Numbered from the stretch's first letter, positions 33,283-42,540 are shown. The stretch is DNA of 54,602 nucleotides from Akkermansia muciniphila (GCA_945883815.1 CAMCYJ010000016.1:1-54602), one strand, 5' to 3'. Notes: a model not told the origin generated them from the letters alone. Numbers and translations: made by a program.

Positions 33283-34164
33283 ATGAATGGCGATGGCGAA
33301 CTAATCGAGACGTTGGAACACTCAGCCCTTTACCAAGGCTATCAACACGCTTTCACCGCAGCCACCGGCCTGCCGCTGGCACTGCGACCGATGGTGACCT
33401 GGCAGTTGCCATTGCACGGCAAACCTGGGGAAAACTCATTCTGCTCCATGACGGCCGAGAAGAGTCGGACCTGTGCGGCTTGTTTGCAGTTGCAAGATCG
33501 CTTGGCCAAGGCGGCCACCCAATCTTCGTGTACGATGACTTGTGGCTACGGATTGAGTGAGACGGCCGTACCCATCCGGTTGGGCGCTCAGACCATCGGA
33601 TATTTGCAAACCGGACAGGTTCTCCTCAAAAAGCCCACGCCGGCTCGGTTCCGTCAGGCGGTCAAAGAGGCTCAGCGAATGGGGGTCGATCTCAATACAC
33701 CCCGGGTTCGCGAAGCCTATTTCGCCACGCCGGTGATGTCCCGTCACAAGATGGATTCGGTGGCTAACCTTCTCGGAGTTTTTGCTGATCACCTGGCCAT
33801 CCAGAGCAATCAGATCGCCGTCCAGCAGGCCAGTGCTGAGCCTCCGGTCATCGCTCGGGCCAAGCGCTTCATCGAGGACCATCACCGGGACGATTTATCG
33901 CTCGGCCAAGTGGCGGCCTCGGTCCACACCAGCCTGTTCTATTTCTGCAAGCTCTTCAAACGCCATACGGGGGTGTCCTTCACGGAGTACGTGTCCCGTC
34001 TGCGCACCGAAAAGGCTAAGAAACTGCTGCTCAATCTCAATTTGCGCGTGAGTGAGATCGCTTACGAAGTCGGTTTTCAGTCGCTGACCCACTTCAATCG
34101 AGTGTTCAAGCGCATACTCCACGAATCCCCGTCGGAGTATCGAGCCCGTCTGCAGGCGGCGTGA
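33283..34164 (+). CDS. AraC-family regulator with PocR sensor domain
   Basis: 293 residues. Residues ~10-165 are a PocR-type ligand-binding domain with its paired Cys (C-A-A-C) and C-G-Y-G-L; the domain is known from PocR, the propanediol/cobalamin regulator, and from other small-molecule sensors. The C-terminal ~100 form a double AraC HTH (L-S-L-G-Q-V-A-A-S and V-S-E-I-A-Y-E-V-G-F). A GAGAAAGG lies about 8 nt before ATG 33283, supporting it over upstream GTG codons at 33253 and 33259. Followed by a two-component pair in the same direction. Confidence 0.9.
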   Translation: MNGDGELIETLEHSALYQGYQHAFTAATGLPLALRPMVTWQLPLHGKPGENSFCSMTAEKSRTCAACLQLQDRLAKAATQSSCTMTCGYGLSETAVPIRLGAQTIGYLQTGQVLLKKPTPARFRQAVKEAQRMGVDLNTPRVREAYFATPVMSRHKMDSVANLLGVFADHLAIQSNQIAVQQASAEPPVIARAKRFIEDHHRDDLSLGQVAASVHTSLFYFCKLFKRHTGVSFTEYVSRLRTEKAKKLLLNLNLRVSEIAYEVGFQSLTHFNRVFKRILHESPSEYRARLQAA

Positions 34165-34209
34165 CGGGAATCTATCGCGTGAAATTGATCTTTGGGCTAG
34201 CGTTTCGGC

Positions 34210-35382
34210 ATGTCGTCGAAGCGGCCACAACCTTCCGCGAATGCCGGGGCGTCCGAGCGCCCCTTGGAGAGAGTCGTCAAGACTGTCGGGAGTCTTCTCG
34301 ATGAATGCCCAAATTCCAGGTTGGAACTCCCGGTGGACGAAGTGCGATCTCTGCAACAGGGATCAAGCGATTCGGAGATGATGGCCACTCGTCGGGAATT
34401 GCGGGATGTGAAAGCGGCCCTCGACGAGCATTCGATCGTGGCCATCACCGATGCTGCGGGAGCGATCACCTACGCCAACGAAAAGTTCTGCCAGATCTCT
34501 GGTTATTCCAGGAGCGAGCTGCTAGGCCAAAATCATCGTATTCTCAATTCGGGACATCACCCTCGCAGTTTCTTTGTCAACCTGTGGAAGACCATTTCCC
34601 GAGGACGAATTTGGAGGGGAGAAATCGTCAACCGCTCCAAGAGAGGGCCTCTCTACTGGGTGGAGACGACCATTGTACCGTTCTTGGATGAATCGGGTCG
34701 TCCCGTTCAATATGTTTCCATCCGCACCGATGTGTCGTGGCGCAAGCAGTTGGAGCGCGAAATTCTGGAAGTCAGTGAGCGTGAACGGCGGCGCATCGGT
34801 CGAGACTTGCATGACGGTCTCGGCCAGCGTCTGACGGCACTCGAACTCTGCGCACAAGGTCTTGTGGATACCGTGTCCGGTCTGTCCGTCCCGGCCGGTC
34901 AGTCGCTCAGAACCCTCGCAAAACACCTTCGGGAGGCGGTTGCTCAGACTCGCCAACTTTCCCACGGGTTATCACCGGTCTCTTTGGAGGCAGGGGGTCT
35001 TGTGCATGCATTGCAGGAACTGGCCGAGAGCACGCTGGACTTGACCCAGGTACAGTGCCAGTTCTCGAGTTCAGGGATAGAGCCGCTGCCGGACCCATCC
35101 GTGGCCAGTCATTTGTATCGGATCGCCCAGGAAGCAGTGTCCAATGCACTCAAGCACGGCCAACCCCAGAGAATCGCGATCTCCCTCATTCAGAAACAAG
35201 ATCGACTGGTCATGGAGGTTTTCGATGACGGCAAGGGCTTCTTGCTGTCGACAGCTTCCGGCTTGGGATTGGGACTGCGGGTGATGCGCTATCGGGCCAG
35301 CCTGTTTGGGGGCGAGCTCCAAGTGAAAACCTCTCCCGGACGTGGAACACGGATCACTTGCACGGTCTCACTTCCACAATGA
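34210..35382 (+). CDS. PAS-domain sensor histidine kinase (HisKA_3, NarL-type partner)
   Basis: 390 residues with no membrane segment, so a soluble sensor. A PAS domain at ~70-180 (I-T-D-A-A-G-A-I-T-Y-A-N) is followed by HisKA_3 with phospho-acceptor His in R-R-R-I-G-R-D-L-H-D-G-L-G-Q, then an HATPase_c domain (E-A-V-S-N-A-L-K-H-G, D-D-G-K-G-F, G-L-G-L-R-V-M). The last codons overlap the ATG of the response regulator by four bases, so the two are a cognate pair. The PAS ligand is unknown. Confidence 0.92.
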   Translation: MSSKRPQPSANAGASERPLERVVKTVGSLLDECPNSRLELPVDEVRSLQQGSSDSEMMATRRELRDVKAALDEHSIVAITDAAGAITYANEKFCQISGYSRSELLGQNHRILNSGHHPRSFFVNLWKTISRGRIWRGEIVNRSKRGPLYWVETTIVPFLDESGRPVQYVSIRTDVSWRKQLEREILEVSERERRRIGRDLHDGLGQRLTALELCAQGLVDTVSGLSVPAGQSLRTLAKHLREAVAQTRQLSHGLSPVSLEAGGLVHALQELAESTLDLTQVQCQFSSSGIEPLPDPSVASHLYRIAQEAVSNALKHGQPQRIAISLIQKQDRLVMEVFDDGKGFLLSTASGLGLGLRVMRYRASLFGGELQVKTSPGRGTRITCTVSLPQ

Positions 35383-36071
35383 AACGACCTTCCATCAAGG
35401 CTGCGGTCATCACCCCGGTGCGGCGTCGGGTTTTCTTGGTGGATGATCACCCGATGATGCGGGCCGGATTGGCCGGATTGATCCAATCCCAACCCGATCT
35501 CGAAGTGGTGGGAGAAGCCTCCGACGCTCCGAGCGCCCTGCAGGACATCATTTCTTGCCAGCCCGACTTGGTTTTGACCGATCTGACACTTCCCGGGCGC
35601 TCCGGCATTGATTTGATCAAGGACCTTCTGGCTCAGCGTCCCGAACTCCCCATTCTGGTGCTGTCGATGCACGACGAAATGGTTCATGCCGAACGGGCCC
35701 TTCGGGCTGGAGCCCGTGGATACGTCATGAAAGAGGCTGGTGGTGAGCGACTCATGGCCGCGATCCGCGAGGTGCTCACCGGGAAGGTCTCGGTCAGTCC
35801 AAGGATGGCGTCGGTGCTGCTGGACTCCTTCAGTGGTCCACGCCCCCGGGGTGGATCTTCACCCATTGGCAAATTGAGTGATCGTGAATTTGAGGTCTTT
35901 CAGCGGGTCGGCCAAGGCCTGACGCCGCGCGAGATCGCTGCAGAGATGGGGATCAGCCTGAAAACGGTGGACGTCCACCGGGCCCACTTGAAGTCCAAGT
36001 TGGAGTTGGTCCACATGAGTGATCTGGTGCGTTTTGCCGTCCGTTGGGTCGGTGGGCAGAATGGGGGGTAA
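35379..36071 (+). CDS. NarL/LuxR-type response regulator
   Basis: 230 residues. Receiver domain with V-D-D-H-P near 22 and phospho-acceptor Asp in V-L-T-D-L-T-L-P; a ~25-residue linker; LuxR-type HTH (L-S-D-R-E-F-E-V-F-Q-R-V-G-Q-G, E-I-A-A-E-M-G-I-S-L-K-T-V-D-V-H-R). Paired with the upstream kinase through a four-base ATGA overlap. ATG 35379 is preferred over TTG 35358. The 206-bp gap to the next gene holds no clear signal. Confidence 0.93.
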   Translation: MKRPSIKAAVITPVRRRVFLVDDHPMMRAGLAGLIQSQPDLEVVGEASDAPSALQDIISCQPDLVLTDLTLPGRSGIDLIKDLLAQRPELPILVLSMHDEMVHAERALRAGARGYVMKEAGGERLMAAIREVLTGKVSVSPRMASVLLDSFSGPRPRGGSSPIGKLSDREFEVFQRVGQGLTPREIAAEMGISLKTVDVHRAHLKSKLELVHMSDLVRFAVRWVGGQNGG

Positions 36072-36277
36072 ATTCGACCTTTGAGTGACCCTTTGTTCGC
36101 AGACAATCCCGAGGGTTCGATGTTTTTTCGCGCTGTGTTCCTCCTGAATCCAGGGTGGAAGGTTTCTGTGATCATTTTGGCACAGACCGCATTCGGCGGA
36201 GTGGTTCAGAAACGGGTGGAAAGGAGCGGTGGTTTCACCACTCGCCCCCGGACCGGATTTGAGGCAAGCTTCGCGCG

Positions 36278-37006
36278 ATGAATTGGATGGAATGGATACA
36301 GTCACCGCAGGCATGGATCGGTCTGGCGACCTTGTCTTTGTTGGAGATCGTGCTGGGAATCGACAACCTGATCTTCATCTCGATCCTCTCAGGCAAATTG
36401 CCGCCGGAGCAGCGGGACAAGGCGCGTAAAATGGGTCTGTCCTTGGCGCTGATCACCCGGATTCTGCTCCTGTGCTCCTTGAGTTGGGTGATGAGCCTCA
36501 GCAATCAACTATGGAACGTTTCGATTCTGGGGTTGCCGTTGCCGAATACCGGCAAGGATCTCGTTTTGGCCTTCGGGGGGCTATTCCTGATCTGGAAGAG
36601 CACCAAGGAAATCCATGAGAAGGTGGAAGGTCATGCCGAATCCACCTCGCAGCTGAAGGCGCCCAGCTTCGCCTCGGTGATCGTGCAGATTCTGTTGCTG
36701 GACATCGTGTTCTCCCTCGATTCAGTGATCACGGCCGTGGGCATGTCCAACCAGATTCCTGTCATGATCGCTGCCGTGGTTTTGGCCATGCTGGTCATGT
36801 TGCTCTTCGTCAATCAGATCGGGGCCTTCGTCGAGAAGTACCCCACCATCAAGGTGCTGGCCTTGGCCTTCCTCATCCTTATCGGCACCATGTTGTTGGC
36901 CGAGGGTTTCCAGCAGCACATCAGCAAGGGTTACATCTACTTTGCCATGGCCTTCTCCATTGCGGTCGAAGTCATCAACATCCGTGTCCGCTCCAAATCC
37001 AACTGA
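36278..37006 (+). CDS. TerC-family integral membrane protein
   Basis: 242 residues with seven predicted membrane segments and the two acidic TerC signatures: E-I-V-L-G-I-D-N-L-I-F-I-S at about 23-35 and D-I-V-F-S-L-D-S-V-I-T-A-V-G near 145. Members of this family (YkoY, MeeF, Alx) export or balance Mn2+. That would complement the metal-uptake operon at the start of the window, though the two are ~30 kb apart. No yybP-ykoY-like riboswitch could be recognised upstream. The aminotransferase gene begins 4 nt after its stop. Confidence 0.92.
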   Translation: MNWMEWIQSPQAWIGLATLSLLEIVLGIDNLIFISILSGKLPPEQRDKARKMGLSLALITRILLLCSLSWVMSLSNQLWNVSILGLPLPNTGKDLVLAFGGLFLIWKSTKEIHEKVEGHAESTSQLKAPSFASVIVQILLLDIVFSLDSVITAVGMSNQIPVMIAAVVLAMLVMLLFVNQIGAFVEKYPTIKVLALAFLILIGTMLLAEGFQQHISKGYIYFAMAFSIAVEVINIRVRSKSN

Positions 37007-37010
37007 ACTG

Positions 37011-38168
37011 ATGCCCCTCACGATATCTGAGATCCTGAAAGACGAAGCCCTGCGGCGCCACGAGTTCCCGGTAGTCACCCGTCAGACGTTTCTGTCGCAT
37101 GCCGGTGTTTGCCCGCTGCCCCGGCGCGTGGCCGAGGCGATTGGAGCCCATGCCCAGGCCTGCACTTTCGACGATCAGGAGGAGGTGCTGGCTCCCGGTG
37201 TGGTGTCGCAAGTGCGGCGATTGGCGGCCAGTCTGATCGGTGCCGAACAAGACGAGGTTTCGTTGGTTGGTCCCACCTCGCTGGCCTTGAGTCAGGTGGC
37301 GGCAGGGCTCCAGATCAAGCGCGGCCAGAATGTCCTGATTTATCACGACTGCTACCCCTCGAACGTTTACCCGTGGATGGCTTTGGCAGACCGCGGGGTG
37401 GAGGTTCGATTGATGAACATCCGCGAACTCGGCAAGGTGCGTGTTGTCGATGTCCAGGGGCAGATCGATGAAGACACTCGCTTGGTAGCTCTCGCCAGCG
37501 CGCACTATCTGACGGGATGGCGGATCAACATCGACGCCATCGGCCGAATGCTCCGATCCAAGGGCGTTCTCTTCTGCCTGGATGCGATCCAGACTCTGGG
37601 TGCTTTTCCCACTTCCGTGGTCAACGTCGACATTCTGGCCGCCGATGCCCACAAGTGGCTGCTGGGACCGTGCGCGGCGGGAATCCTCTACGTCCGCAAG
37701 GAGGCTCGCCCTCAAATCCGTCCGGTGGTTCACGGGTGGCACAATTTGCAATGCCCGGATTTCCTCACGCAGGACGACTTGGTTTTTCACGAAGGAGCCC
37801 GTCGCTACGAGGCCGGTTCGCACAATTTTCTGGGGCTCCACGGTTTGAAGGCCGCCCTGGAACTGGTTCAGGAGGTGGGCGTCGAGGCCATCGCCGATGA
37901 ATTGGCCCGCAAACGTCTGTGGTTGGTGCCGGAGTTGGTTGCCAAAGGGTACACGGTGCTCCATGGCGACGCCCACGCCGACAACGCCGGAGGCATCACC
38001 AGCTTCTACCGCGATGGGACCGACATGCGGGCGGTGTACCAGAAACTGAAGGCCGAAGGCGTCACCGCTTCCCACCGGGTCTTGCCCGGCGGTCAGTCCG
38101 TGGTCCGTCTTTCGCCGCATTTCTACAATACCGACGACGAACTGCGCCGTTGCCTCGAGCTGGTGTAG
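37011..38168 (+). CDS. Class V aminotransferase-like PLP enzyme
   Basis: 385 residues, PLP-dependent fold type I of the SufS/kynureninase/isopenicillin-epimerase group. Landmarks: L-V-G-P-T-S-L-A-L near 87, the Asp that contacts the pyridine in C-L-D-A-I-Q-T-L-G (Asp190), and the Schiff-base Lys in A-D-A-H-K-W-L-L-G-P (Lys215). No active-site Cys loop of a cysteine desulfurase is seen. The substrate cannot be told. ATG 37011, 4 nt after the terC stop, fits; the longer open frame runs into terC. Confidence 0.88.
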   Translation: MPLTISEILKDEALRRHEFPVVTRQTFLSHAGVCPLPRRVAEAIGAHAQACTFDDQEEVLAPGVVSQVRRLAASLIGAEQDEVSLVGPTSLALSQVAAGLQIKRGQNVLIYHDCYPSNVYPWMALADRGVEVRLMNIRELGKVRVVDVQGQIDEDTRLVALASAHYLTGWRINIDAIGRMLRSKGVLFCLDAIQTLGAFPTSVVNVDILAADAHKWLLGPCAAGILYVRKEARPQIRPVVHGWHNLQCPDFLTQDDLVFHEGARRYEAGSHNFLGLHGLKAALELVQEVGVEAIADELARKRLWLVPELVAKGYTVLHGDAHADNAGGITSFYRDGTDMRAVYQKLKAEGVTASHRVLPGGQSVVRLSPHFYNTDDELRRCLELV

Positions 38169-38204
38169 GCCGATGGGGCCCGATGGGATGGTCCGGCTCC
38201 GTGC

Positions 38205-39065
38205 TCACACCACGGCGACGTGATTCTCTAATCGTCCGATACCATCGATCTCGATGATCACCCGGTCGTCTGCGGCTAGGGTGAAGTCATTGGGCGGAAC
38301 GATGCCGGTGCCCGTTAGCAGCATGCTGCCGTAGGGGAAACTTTCACAGCGGTGCAGCCAGCGGGCCAATTCATCGAACGAGCGCTTGATTTGGGAAACC
38401 TGGGTCGCCCCCTGGAACACCAGGGTATCGGCCCGATGGATCTCCATCCGGATGCCCCAGGAACGCGCCTCGGCCTCGTCGACTCCGAGGCGGATCCACG
38501 GGCCAATTGCGCACGACGCGCGATAGGTCTTGGCCTGGGGCAGGTAAAGCAGGTTTTCGCCTTCGATGTCTCGTGAACTCATGTCGTTGCCGATGGTGAA
38601 GCCCACTCGCTGACCGTATCGGTTGAAGACCAGTACTAACTCCGGCTCTGGCACGCTCCAACGGGCATCGCTGCGGATGCCGACCGGGCCCCCCGGTCCC
38701 ACCACCTTGGAACCGAGGGCCTTGAAGAAGATCTCCGGCCGAGCGGCTTCGTAGACCCGATCATAGGCCGTCGCGCTGAAATCCGATTCCTCCATGCGGG
38801 CAGCCTTGCTGCGAAGATAGGTCACGCCGGCCGCCCAGATCTCCTGATTGTTGACTGGCGCGGCGAGAATGGCATCCGAGACCGGGAGCCGAATGAAGCT
38901 CCGTGACGCCTCACGCCTCAGGTTCTCGAAAGGGTCTAAACCCTCGAGAGCATAGCTGAGGTTATGGATGCCGACGCTGGTCAGGTCGATGAGCTCGAGG
39001 TCGTCGACGGTGAGTCCGATGCGGGCGATGGAGTTGGCCTTCGTGTAGTAATAACCGACCTTCAT
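38205..39065 (-). CDS. Fumarylacetoacetate hydrolase (FAH)-family protein
   Basis: 286 residues. The C-terminal FAH fold carries the metal-binding acidic cluster around V-P-E-P-E-L-V-L-V (E-x-E) and T-I-G-N-D-M-S-S-R-D-I-E-G. Related enzymes hydrolyse acylpyruvates or dehydrate 2-keto-3-deoxy sugar acids, e.g. 2-keto-3-deoxy-D-arabinonate dehydratase. In this saccharolytic context a sugar-acid dehydratase is the likelier reading. ATG 39065 is chosen (M-K-V-G-Y-Y-Y). Convergent with the aminotransferase gene and 92 nt after the sulfate transporter operon. Confidence 0.85.
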   Translation of the reverse strand: MKVGYYYTKANSIARIGLTVDDLELIDLTSVGIHNLSYALEGLDPFENLRREASRSFIRLPVSDAILAAPVNNQEIWAAGVTYLRSKAARMEESDFSATAYDRVYEAARPEIFFKALGSKVVGPGGPVGIRSDARWSVPEPELVLVFNRYGQRVGFTIGNDMSSRDIEGENLLYLPQAKTYRASCAIGPWIRLGVDEAEARSWGIRMEIHRADTLVFQGATQVSQIKRSFDELARWLHRCESFPYGSMLLTGTGIVPPNDFTLAADDRVIIEIDGIGRLENHVAVV

Positions 39066-39157
39066 GGGACGAAGCCAACACGGTTTCGACGTCGGACTCA
39101 ACCCCTGGTCGTGTCGCAGTCGTGCGGCCTGGGATCGCCAAGGCAGGGGTGTCGGAG

Positions 39158-40258
39158 TTAGATCCCCTCGGCAAAGGTGGCTGCCGAATGCACGGTGGCG
39201 ACCTCGGGAGACAGGCTGTTGGCACCGGTGGAGAGCACCCGGTATTCGCGAATCTGGAAGCTCACCGAGGATCCTTGCTCCAACCCCTGCCGCAGAAATT
39301 CGTCTTTCACGATGCGTGTCCGCAGGATCAATCCGGAAGGGGTCTCCAGTTCGAGCCGCAGTTGGACTCCCAGGAAGTAGACATGACGGATTACGGCCAA
39401 ATACGGGTGCTCCTGAAGATTTCGGGAAATCTGGACGGCATACGGCCGGAAGCCGATTCGCAGGGTCTGTCCCTCGGGCAGGCCATGCGCGGGGAAACTC
39501 AATTCATGAAGTCGAGCTGCCCCATTGAGGATGGTCAGTTCGAGCACGTTCAGCACTCCGATGAAGCGGGCCACGAATTCGTTCTTCGGTTGTTCATACA
39601 CTTCGCGCGGGGTTCCGATTTGCTCGAGCCGACCCCGACTGAAAATCACGATCCGGTTGCTGACCTCCATGGCCTCTTCTTGATCGTGAGTCACGAAGAT
39701 CGTGGTGACGTGGAGCTCCCGGTGGAGGCGGACCAGCCATTCGCGCAGCTCTTGGCGGATCTTGGCATCCACGGCTCCGAAGGGTTCGTCGAGCAGGAGT
39801 ACCGAAGGCCGTGGGGCGAGAGCTCGGGCGATGGCCACCCGCTGGCGCTGGCCACCAGACAATTGGTGCGGCAGACGGCGTCCGAGACCATCGAGTCCAA
39901 AGAGCTTGAGCAGTTCGTCCACGCGGGTCTGGATTTCAGCCGGCGGGGTCTTCCGGATCTTGAGACCGAAGGCGATGTTGTCGAACACGCTCATCGTCTT
40001 GAAGAGCGCGTAGCTCTGGAATACGAAGCCGATGTTGCGCTTCTGTACGGGCACGTCGTTGACGCGTTCACCGCGGACGAGCAGATCTCCAGAGGTGGGC
40101 ACCTCCAACCCTGCGATCATGCGCAGCACGGTGGTCTTGCCGCCACCGCTCGGTCCAAGCAGTGCCACGAGTTCGCCATCGGCGACCGTCAATGACACGT
40201 CTTCGACCGCGCTCACGCTGCCGAAACGCTTGGAAACTTGGCGCAGTTCAATGCTCAT
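39158..40258 (-). CDS. cysA: Sulfate/thiosulfate ABC transporter ATP-binding protein CysA
   Basis: 366 residues. Walker A G-P-S-G-G-G-K-T-T near 36-44, Q-loop F-V-F-Q-S-Y-A-L-F, signature L-S-G-G-Q-R-Q-R, Walker B L-L-L-D-E-P-F-G-A-V-D, H-loop F-V-T-H-D-Q-E-E-A, and a C-terminal TOBE-like regulatory region. The pattern F-G-S-V-S-A-V-E-D-V-S-L and F-G-A-V-D-A-K-I-R-Q-E-L-R fits CysA. Last gene of the operon; it overlaps cysW by 11 bases. Confidence 0.94.
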   Translation of the reverse strand: MSIELRQVSKRFGSVSAVEDVSLTVADGELVALLGPSGGGKTTVLRMIAGLEVPTSGDLLVRGERVNDVPVQKRNIGFVFQSYALFKTMSVFDNIAFGLKIRKTPPAEIQTRVDELLKLFGLDGLGRRLPHQLSGGQRQRVAIARALAPRPSVLLLDEPFGAVDAKIRQELREWLVRLHRELHVTTIFVTHDQEEAMEVSNRIVIFSRGRLEQIGTPREVYEQPKNEFVARFIGVLNVLELTILNGAARLHELSFPAHGLPEGQTLRIGFRPYAVQISRNLQEHPYLAVIRHVYFLGVQLRLELETPSGLILRTRIVKDEFLRQGLEQGSSVSFQIREYRVLSTGANSLSPEVATVHSAATFAEGI

Positions 40259-41156
40259 GGCTGGAAGGGGAATCGGATTGGCCCAAGGCTTGTTCGGTCG
40301 CTTGGCGGCGTTCGAGCCAGGTTTTCAGACCGAGGGTGATCAGTGCCAGGATGGCCAGGAGGCTGGCGGCGCTGAAGGCTGCGACCGACTGGTATTCCTG
40401 GTGCAGTTTTTCAATGCGCAAGGGCAGGGTTTCGGTGACTCCCGAAATGTGCCCGCTCACCACGGAGACGGCCCCGAATTCTCCCATGGCGCGCGCATTG
40501 CAAAGAATGACCCCGTATAGGAGGCCCCATTTCACCGAGGGCAGGGTGACATGCCGGAAGGTTTGCCACCCAGTGGCGCCCAAGGTGAGGGCAGCCTGCT
40601 CGGCATCGCTGCCCTGGGCCTCCATCAGCGGGATGAGTTCGCGTGCGACGAAGGGGAAGGTGACGAACAGGGTGGCCAGAACGATGCCGGGGACGGCGAA
40701 GATGATCTGGATGTCTTTGGAATCGAGCCAGGGCCCCAAAAATCCCTGGGCCCCGAACATCACCACATAGATCAGCCCAGAGACCACGGGTGACACCGAG
40801 AATGGGAGGTCAATCAAGGTGATCAGCAGGGCCTTGCCCCGGAATTGGAACTTGGCCACCGCCCAGGCGGCAACCACGCCAAAGACCAGATTGAGTGGGA
40901 CGCAGATGGCCGAAACCAGCAAGGTCAGTAGCACCGCTGACCGGGTATCGGGCTGTTGAAGGGCCTGGACGTATGCGGACCACCCCTTGGCAAACGCCTG
41001 CGCAAACACATTGGCCAAGGGCAGTAGGAGGAACACTCCGACGAATCCGACGACGATCCCGATGAGGACTCGGCGAATCAGCGCCGGTTCTTCAATGCCC
41101 CGGCGGGATTTGATGTTTGTGGCCGCCACGGGGCCTCTGGGAATGCCTCCGGCCAT
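40248..41156 (-). CDS. cysW: Sulfate ABC transporter permease CysW
   Basis: 302 residues, six membrane segments, binding-protein-dependent transport fold with the cytoplasmic coupling helix E-Q-A-A-L-T-L-G-A-T-G-W-Q-T-F and C-N-A-R-A-M-G-E-F-G-A-V. The N-terminal ~25 residues are cytosolic. The C-terminal part L-P-L-R-I-E-K-L-H-Q-E-Y is a CysW hallmark. ATG 41156 lies 3 nt downstream of the cysT stop; the earlier frame overlaps cysT and looks noncoding. Confidence 0.93.
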   Translation of the reverse strand: MAGGIPRGPVAATNIKSRRGIEEPALIRRVLIGIVVGFVGVFLLLPLANVFAQAFAKGWSAYVQALQQPDTRSAVLLTLLVSAICVPLNLVFGVVAAWAVAKFQFRGKALLITLIDLPFSVSPVVSGLIYVVMFGAQGFLGPWLDSKDIQIIFAVPGIVLATLFVTFPFVARELIPLMEAQGSDAEQAALTLGATGWQTFRHVTLPSVKWGLLYGVILCNARAMGEFGAVSVVSGHISGVTETLPLRIEKLHQEYQSVAAFSAASLLAILALITLGLKTWLERRQATEQALGQSDSPSSHEH

Positions 41157-41158
41157 GT

Positions 41159-41983
41159 TTAGCGTTGGAACCGGCTCGCCCAGCGTTCGAGCAGGTTGAT
41201 GGTGATCAGTATGGCGAATGAAGCGCTCAGCATCACCACGGCCACTGCCATGGCGTTGGCGTACTCGAATTGGTCCAACCAACCCATGATGACCTGGGGG
41301 GTGATTTCCGAAACGTAAGGTTTATTGGTGGAGATGAAGATGACCGAGCCGTATTCACCCACCGCCCGAGCGAAGGCCAGGGCAAAGCCGGTCATCAAAG
41401 CCGGCAGCAGGGCAGGGAAAACCACGCGACGAAAGGTGCACCATCGACCCGCTCCCAGTGTGGCGGCAGCCTCTTCGAGTTCGACCTCGAATTCTTCCAA
41501 GACCGGCTGCAACGTCCGAACGACGAAGGGCAGACTCACGAAGGTCAGTGCCATGACGATGCCGCCGGTGGTGTAGGCCAAGCGAATCCCGAGCGGAACC
41601 AGGAATTGTCCCAGCCAGCCGGTTTGCGAAAACAAGTTGGCCAAGGTGAGTCCTGCCACCGCAGTCGGAAGGGCAAAGGGGAAATCCACCAGAGCATCTA
41701 TGAATTTTCTGCCCGGAAACCGATAGCGGGTCAGCACCCAGGCCATTAGCGTGCCGAGTACCGCGTTGATAGAGGCGGCGAGGAAAGAGGCCCCGAAGGT
41801 GAGTCGATAGGCGGCCAGGGCCCGATCGCTGAACGCCACCCGCAAGAAGTCCGCCCAACTCATCGCACTGACGCGGATCAACAACCCCGCCAAAGGGATC
41901 AGGACCACCAAGCTCAGGTACACGATGGAGTAGCCCATCGTCATCCCGAATCCCGGCAGCACATTGTTTCGTTGGAGGCCCAT
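41159..41983 (-). CDS. cysT: Sulfate ABC transporter permease CysT (CysU)
   Basis: 274 residues. Starts M-G-L-Q-R-N-N-V-L-P-G-F-G-M-T-M-G-Y-S, matching the usual CysT opening; a GAGGGA sits just before this ATG. Six membrane segments; coupling helix E-L-E-E-A-A-A-T-L-G-A-G-R-W and A-F-A-R-A-V-G-E-Y-G-S-V. First gene of cysTWA. No sulfate-binding protein (Sbp/CysP) lies next to it. Divergent from ppnP over a ~140-bp gap that probably holds both promoters. Confidence 0.94.
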   Translation of the reverse strand: MGLQRNNVLPGFGMTMGYSIVYLSLVVLIPLAGLLIRVSAMSWADFLRVAFSDRALAAYRLTFGASFLAASINAVLGTLMAWVLTRYRFPGRKFIDALVDFPFALPTAVAGLTLANLFSQTGWLGQFLVPLGIRLAYTTGGIVMALTFVSLPFVVRTLQPVLEEFEVELEEAAATLGAGRWCTFRRVVFPALLPALMTGFALAFARAVGEYGSVIFISTNKPYVSEITPQVIMGWLDQFEYANAMAVAVVMLSASFAILITINLLERWASRFQR

Positions 41984-42124
41984 GTCCCTCAAGAGAGTGA
42001 GGTTATTCGGCCTTTGGGATGCTTGTAAACGCATAAACACTACTGAGATTGTAGGGATTAAAGAGTCCTCCCTGCTGTGACTTGGCCATTGAAGCGCGAT
42101 CGGGCTTTGGACAGTTTCTTCTGG

Positions 42125-42451
42125 ATGTCGATTCCGAGCGAATTCAACAACGTCACCGCCGTCGCCAAAGCCAACGTCTACTTCGAGGGCAAGGTGGTGT
42201 CTCACACGATCCGTTTTTCAGACGGCACCAAGAAGACCTTGGGCCTGATCTACCCGGGAAAGTTCCACTTCGGAACCGATCTGGCTGAGCGGATGGAAAT
42301 CGTGGCTGGCCAGTGCGTCATCCGCTTGGATGGGACTCAGGAAACCCGATCGGTAGAAGCGGGTTCGTACTTCGATGTCCCTGCCAAATCCGGCTTCGAC
42401 ATCGAAGTCTCCAGCGGGATTTGCGAGTATATCTGTTCGTTTCTGCCGTGA
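42125..42451 (+). CDS. ppnP: Pyrimidine/purine nucleoside phosphorylase (PpnP, DUF1255)
   Basis: 108 residues, a single small cupin: F-N-N-V-T-A-V-A-K-A-N-V-Y-F near 8, T-L-G-L-I-Y-P-G, F-G-T-D-L-A-E-R-M-E-I and Y-F-D-V-P-A-K-S-G-F. E. coli PpnP splits several nucleosides with phosphate. ATG 42125 gives the usual length; the longer frame from 42077 adds 16 residues with no similarity. Divergent from cysT. A purine nucleoside phosphorylase gene lies ~2.5 kb downstream on the other strand. Confidence 0.92.
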   Translation: MSIPSEFNNVTAVAKANVYFEGKVVSHTIRFSDGTKKTLGLIYPGKFHFGTDLAERMEIVAGQCVIRLDGTQETRSVEAGSYFDVPAKSGFDIEVSSGICEYICSFLP

Positions 42452-42540
42452 ATCGATCGGAACCTCAGACCCACGCTTCTGAGGGTTGTTGAGGCGTTGA
42501 CTTTGGAGGGGGGCAGAGCGTTTGCTCTGAACCTTCTCCT

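Noticed and set aside
36178-36196. TTGGCACAGACCGCATT as a sigma-54 promoter before the TerC gene
   Set aside because: The GG-to-GC distance is two bases too short for a -24/-12 element.
36975-38120. A 381-codon minus-strand frame over the aminotransferase gene
   Set aside because: Antisense shadow; the aminotransferase carries the PLP Lys and Asp motifs.
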